A stretch of 5,597 bases of DNA from Kiritimatiellia bacterium. Lineage in GTDB: Bacteria > Verrucomicrobiota > Kiritimatiellia > UBA8416 > JABMPJ01. The notes under the pieces were generated by a model that was not told the origin of the DNA, searched no databases, and was given only the letters and a program-made list of their open reading frames with translations. A program made the translations under genes and the position numbers. The stretch covers positions 1 through 5,597 of the forward strand of contig JAOZSS010000165.1 of assembly GCA_029939545.1 (NCBI GenBank), in the 5' to 3' direction. Shown one piece after another: positions 5,554-5,597 of the stretch (positions within the stretch are counted from its first letter, which is position 1; each line of letters starts with the position of its first letter).

Positions 5554-5597
5554 TAACCGGTCTTCCGCTCCTGCTCAAGAAAGGAATAATCTAGGAA

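Noticed and set aside
5318..5578. 86-residue ORF on the - strand
   Set aside because: It is a translation through the inverted-repeat element; repetitive segments such as NTRNTRKE come from the 9-base units, and no domain or convincing start is visible.

Overview
The window is a GC-rich bacterial chromosome segment. Nothing in it fixes the lineage. The mix of an exopolysaccharide-type sugar-phosphate transferase, a DUF1015 protein, a membrane-anchored VWA protein with an inter-alpha-trypsin-inhibitor-like tail, and short periodic repeats between genes suggests a Gram-negative environmental bacterium, possibly from the Planctomycetes-Verrucomicrobia-Kiritimatiellota side. That placement is an inference held with low confidence.

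Left part (1-2718), all on the + strand: the C-terminal two thirds of an undecaprenyl-phosphate sugar phosphotransferase (1-888, cut by the window edge); 32 bases later a small divergent-PAP2 (DUF212) membrane protein (921-1397); then a DUF1015 protein (1498-2718). The first two are close enough to be co-transcribed and could both act on polyprenyl carriers. The DUF212 stop codon lies inside an inverted repeat built from 7-base units (1381-1462).

Middle (2774-4540, + strand): a 588-residue protein with a TonB-like N-terminal membrane anchor carrying an S-x3-H motif, a long Pro/Ala-rich linker, a VWA domain with a complete MIDAS metal site, and a C-terminal domain. This is the most interesting item. 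It looks like a TonB/ExbBD-type energised anchor joined to a VWA domain instead of a TonB C-terminal domain.

Right part (4546-5055, - strand): a CspA-family cold-shock protein gene and, downstream of it, a 54-residue protein with a very basic helix and an acidic tail. Both have clear Shine-Dalgarno sites that fix their starts. The small gene converges on the VWA gene with only five bases between the stop codons. A perfect 11-bp stem-loop follows the csp stop codon.

The last 540 bases hold no convincing gene. They contain the csp leader and a possible promoter, an overlapping pair of tiny ORFs with Shine-Dalgarno sites, and an inverted-repeat element of about 210 bases (5345-5553) whose arms carry 9-base periodic units and whose centre holds a second perfect hairpin.
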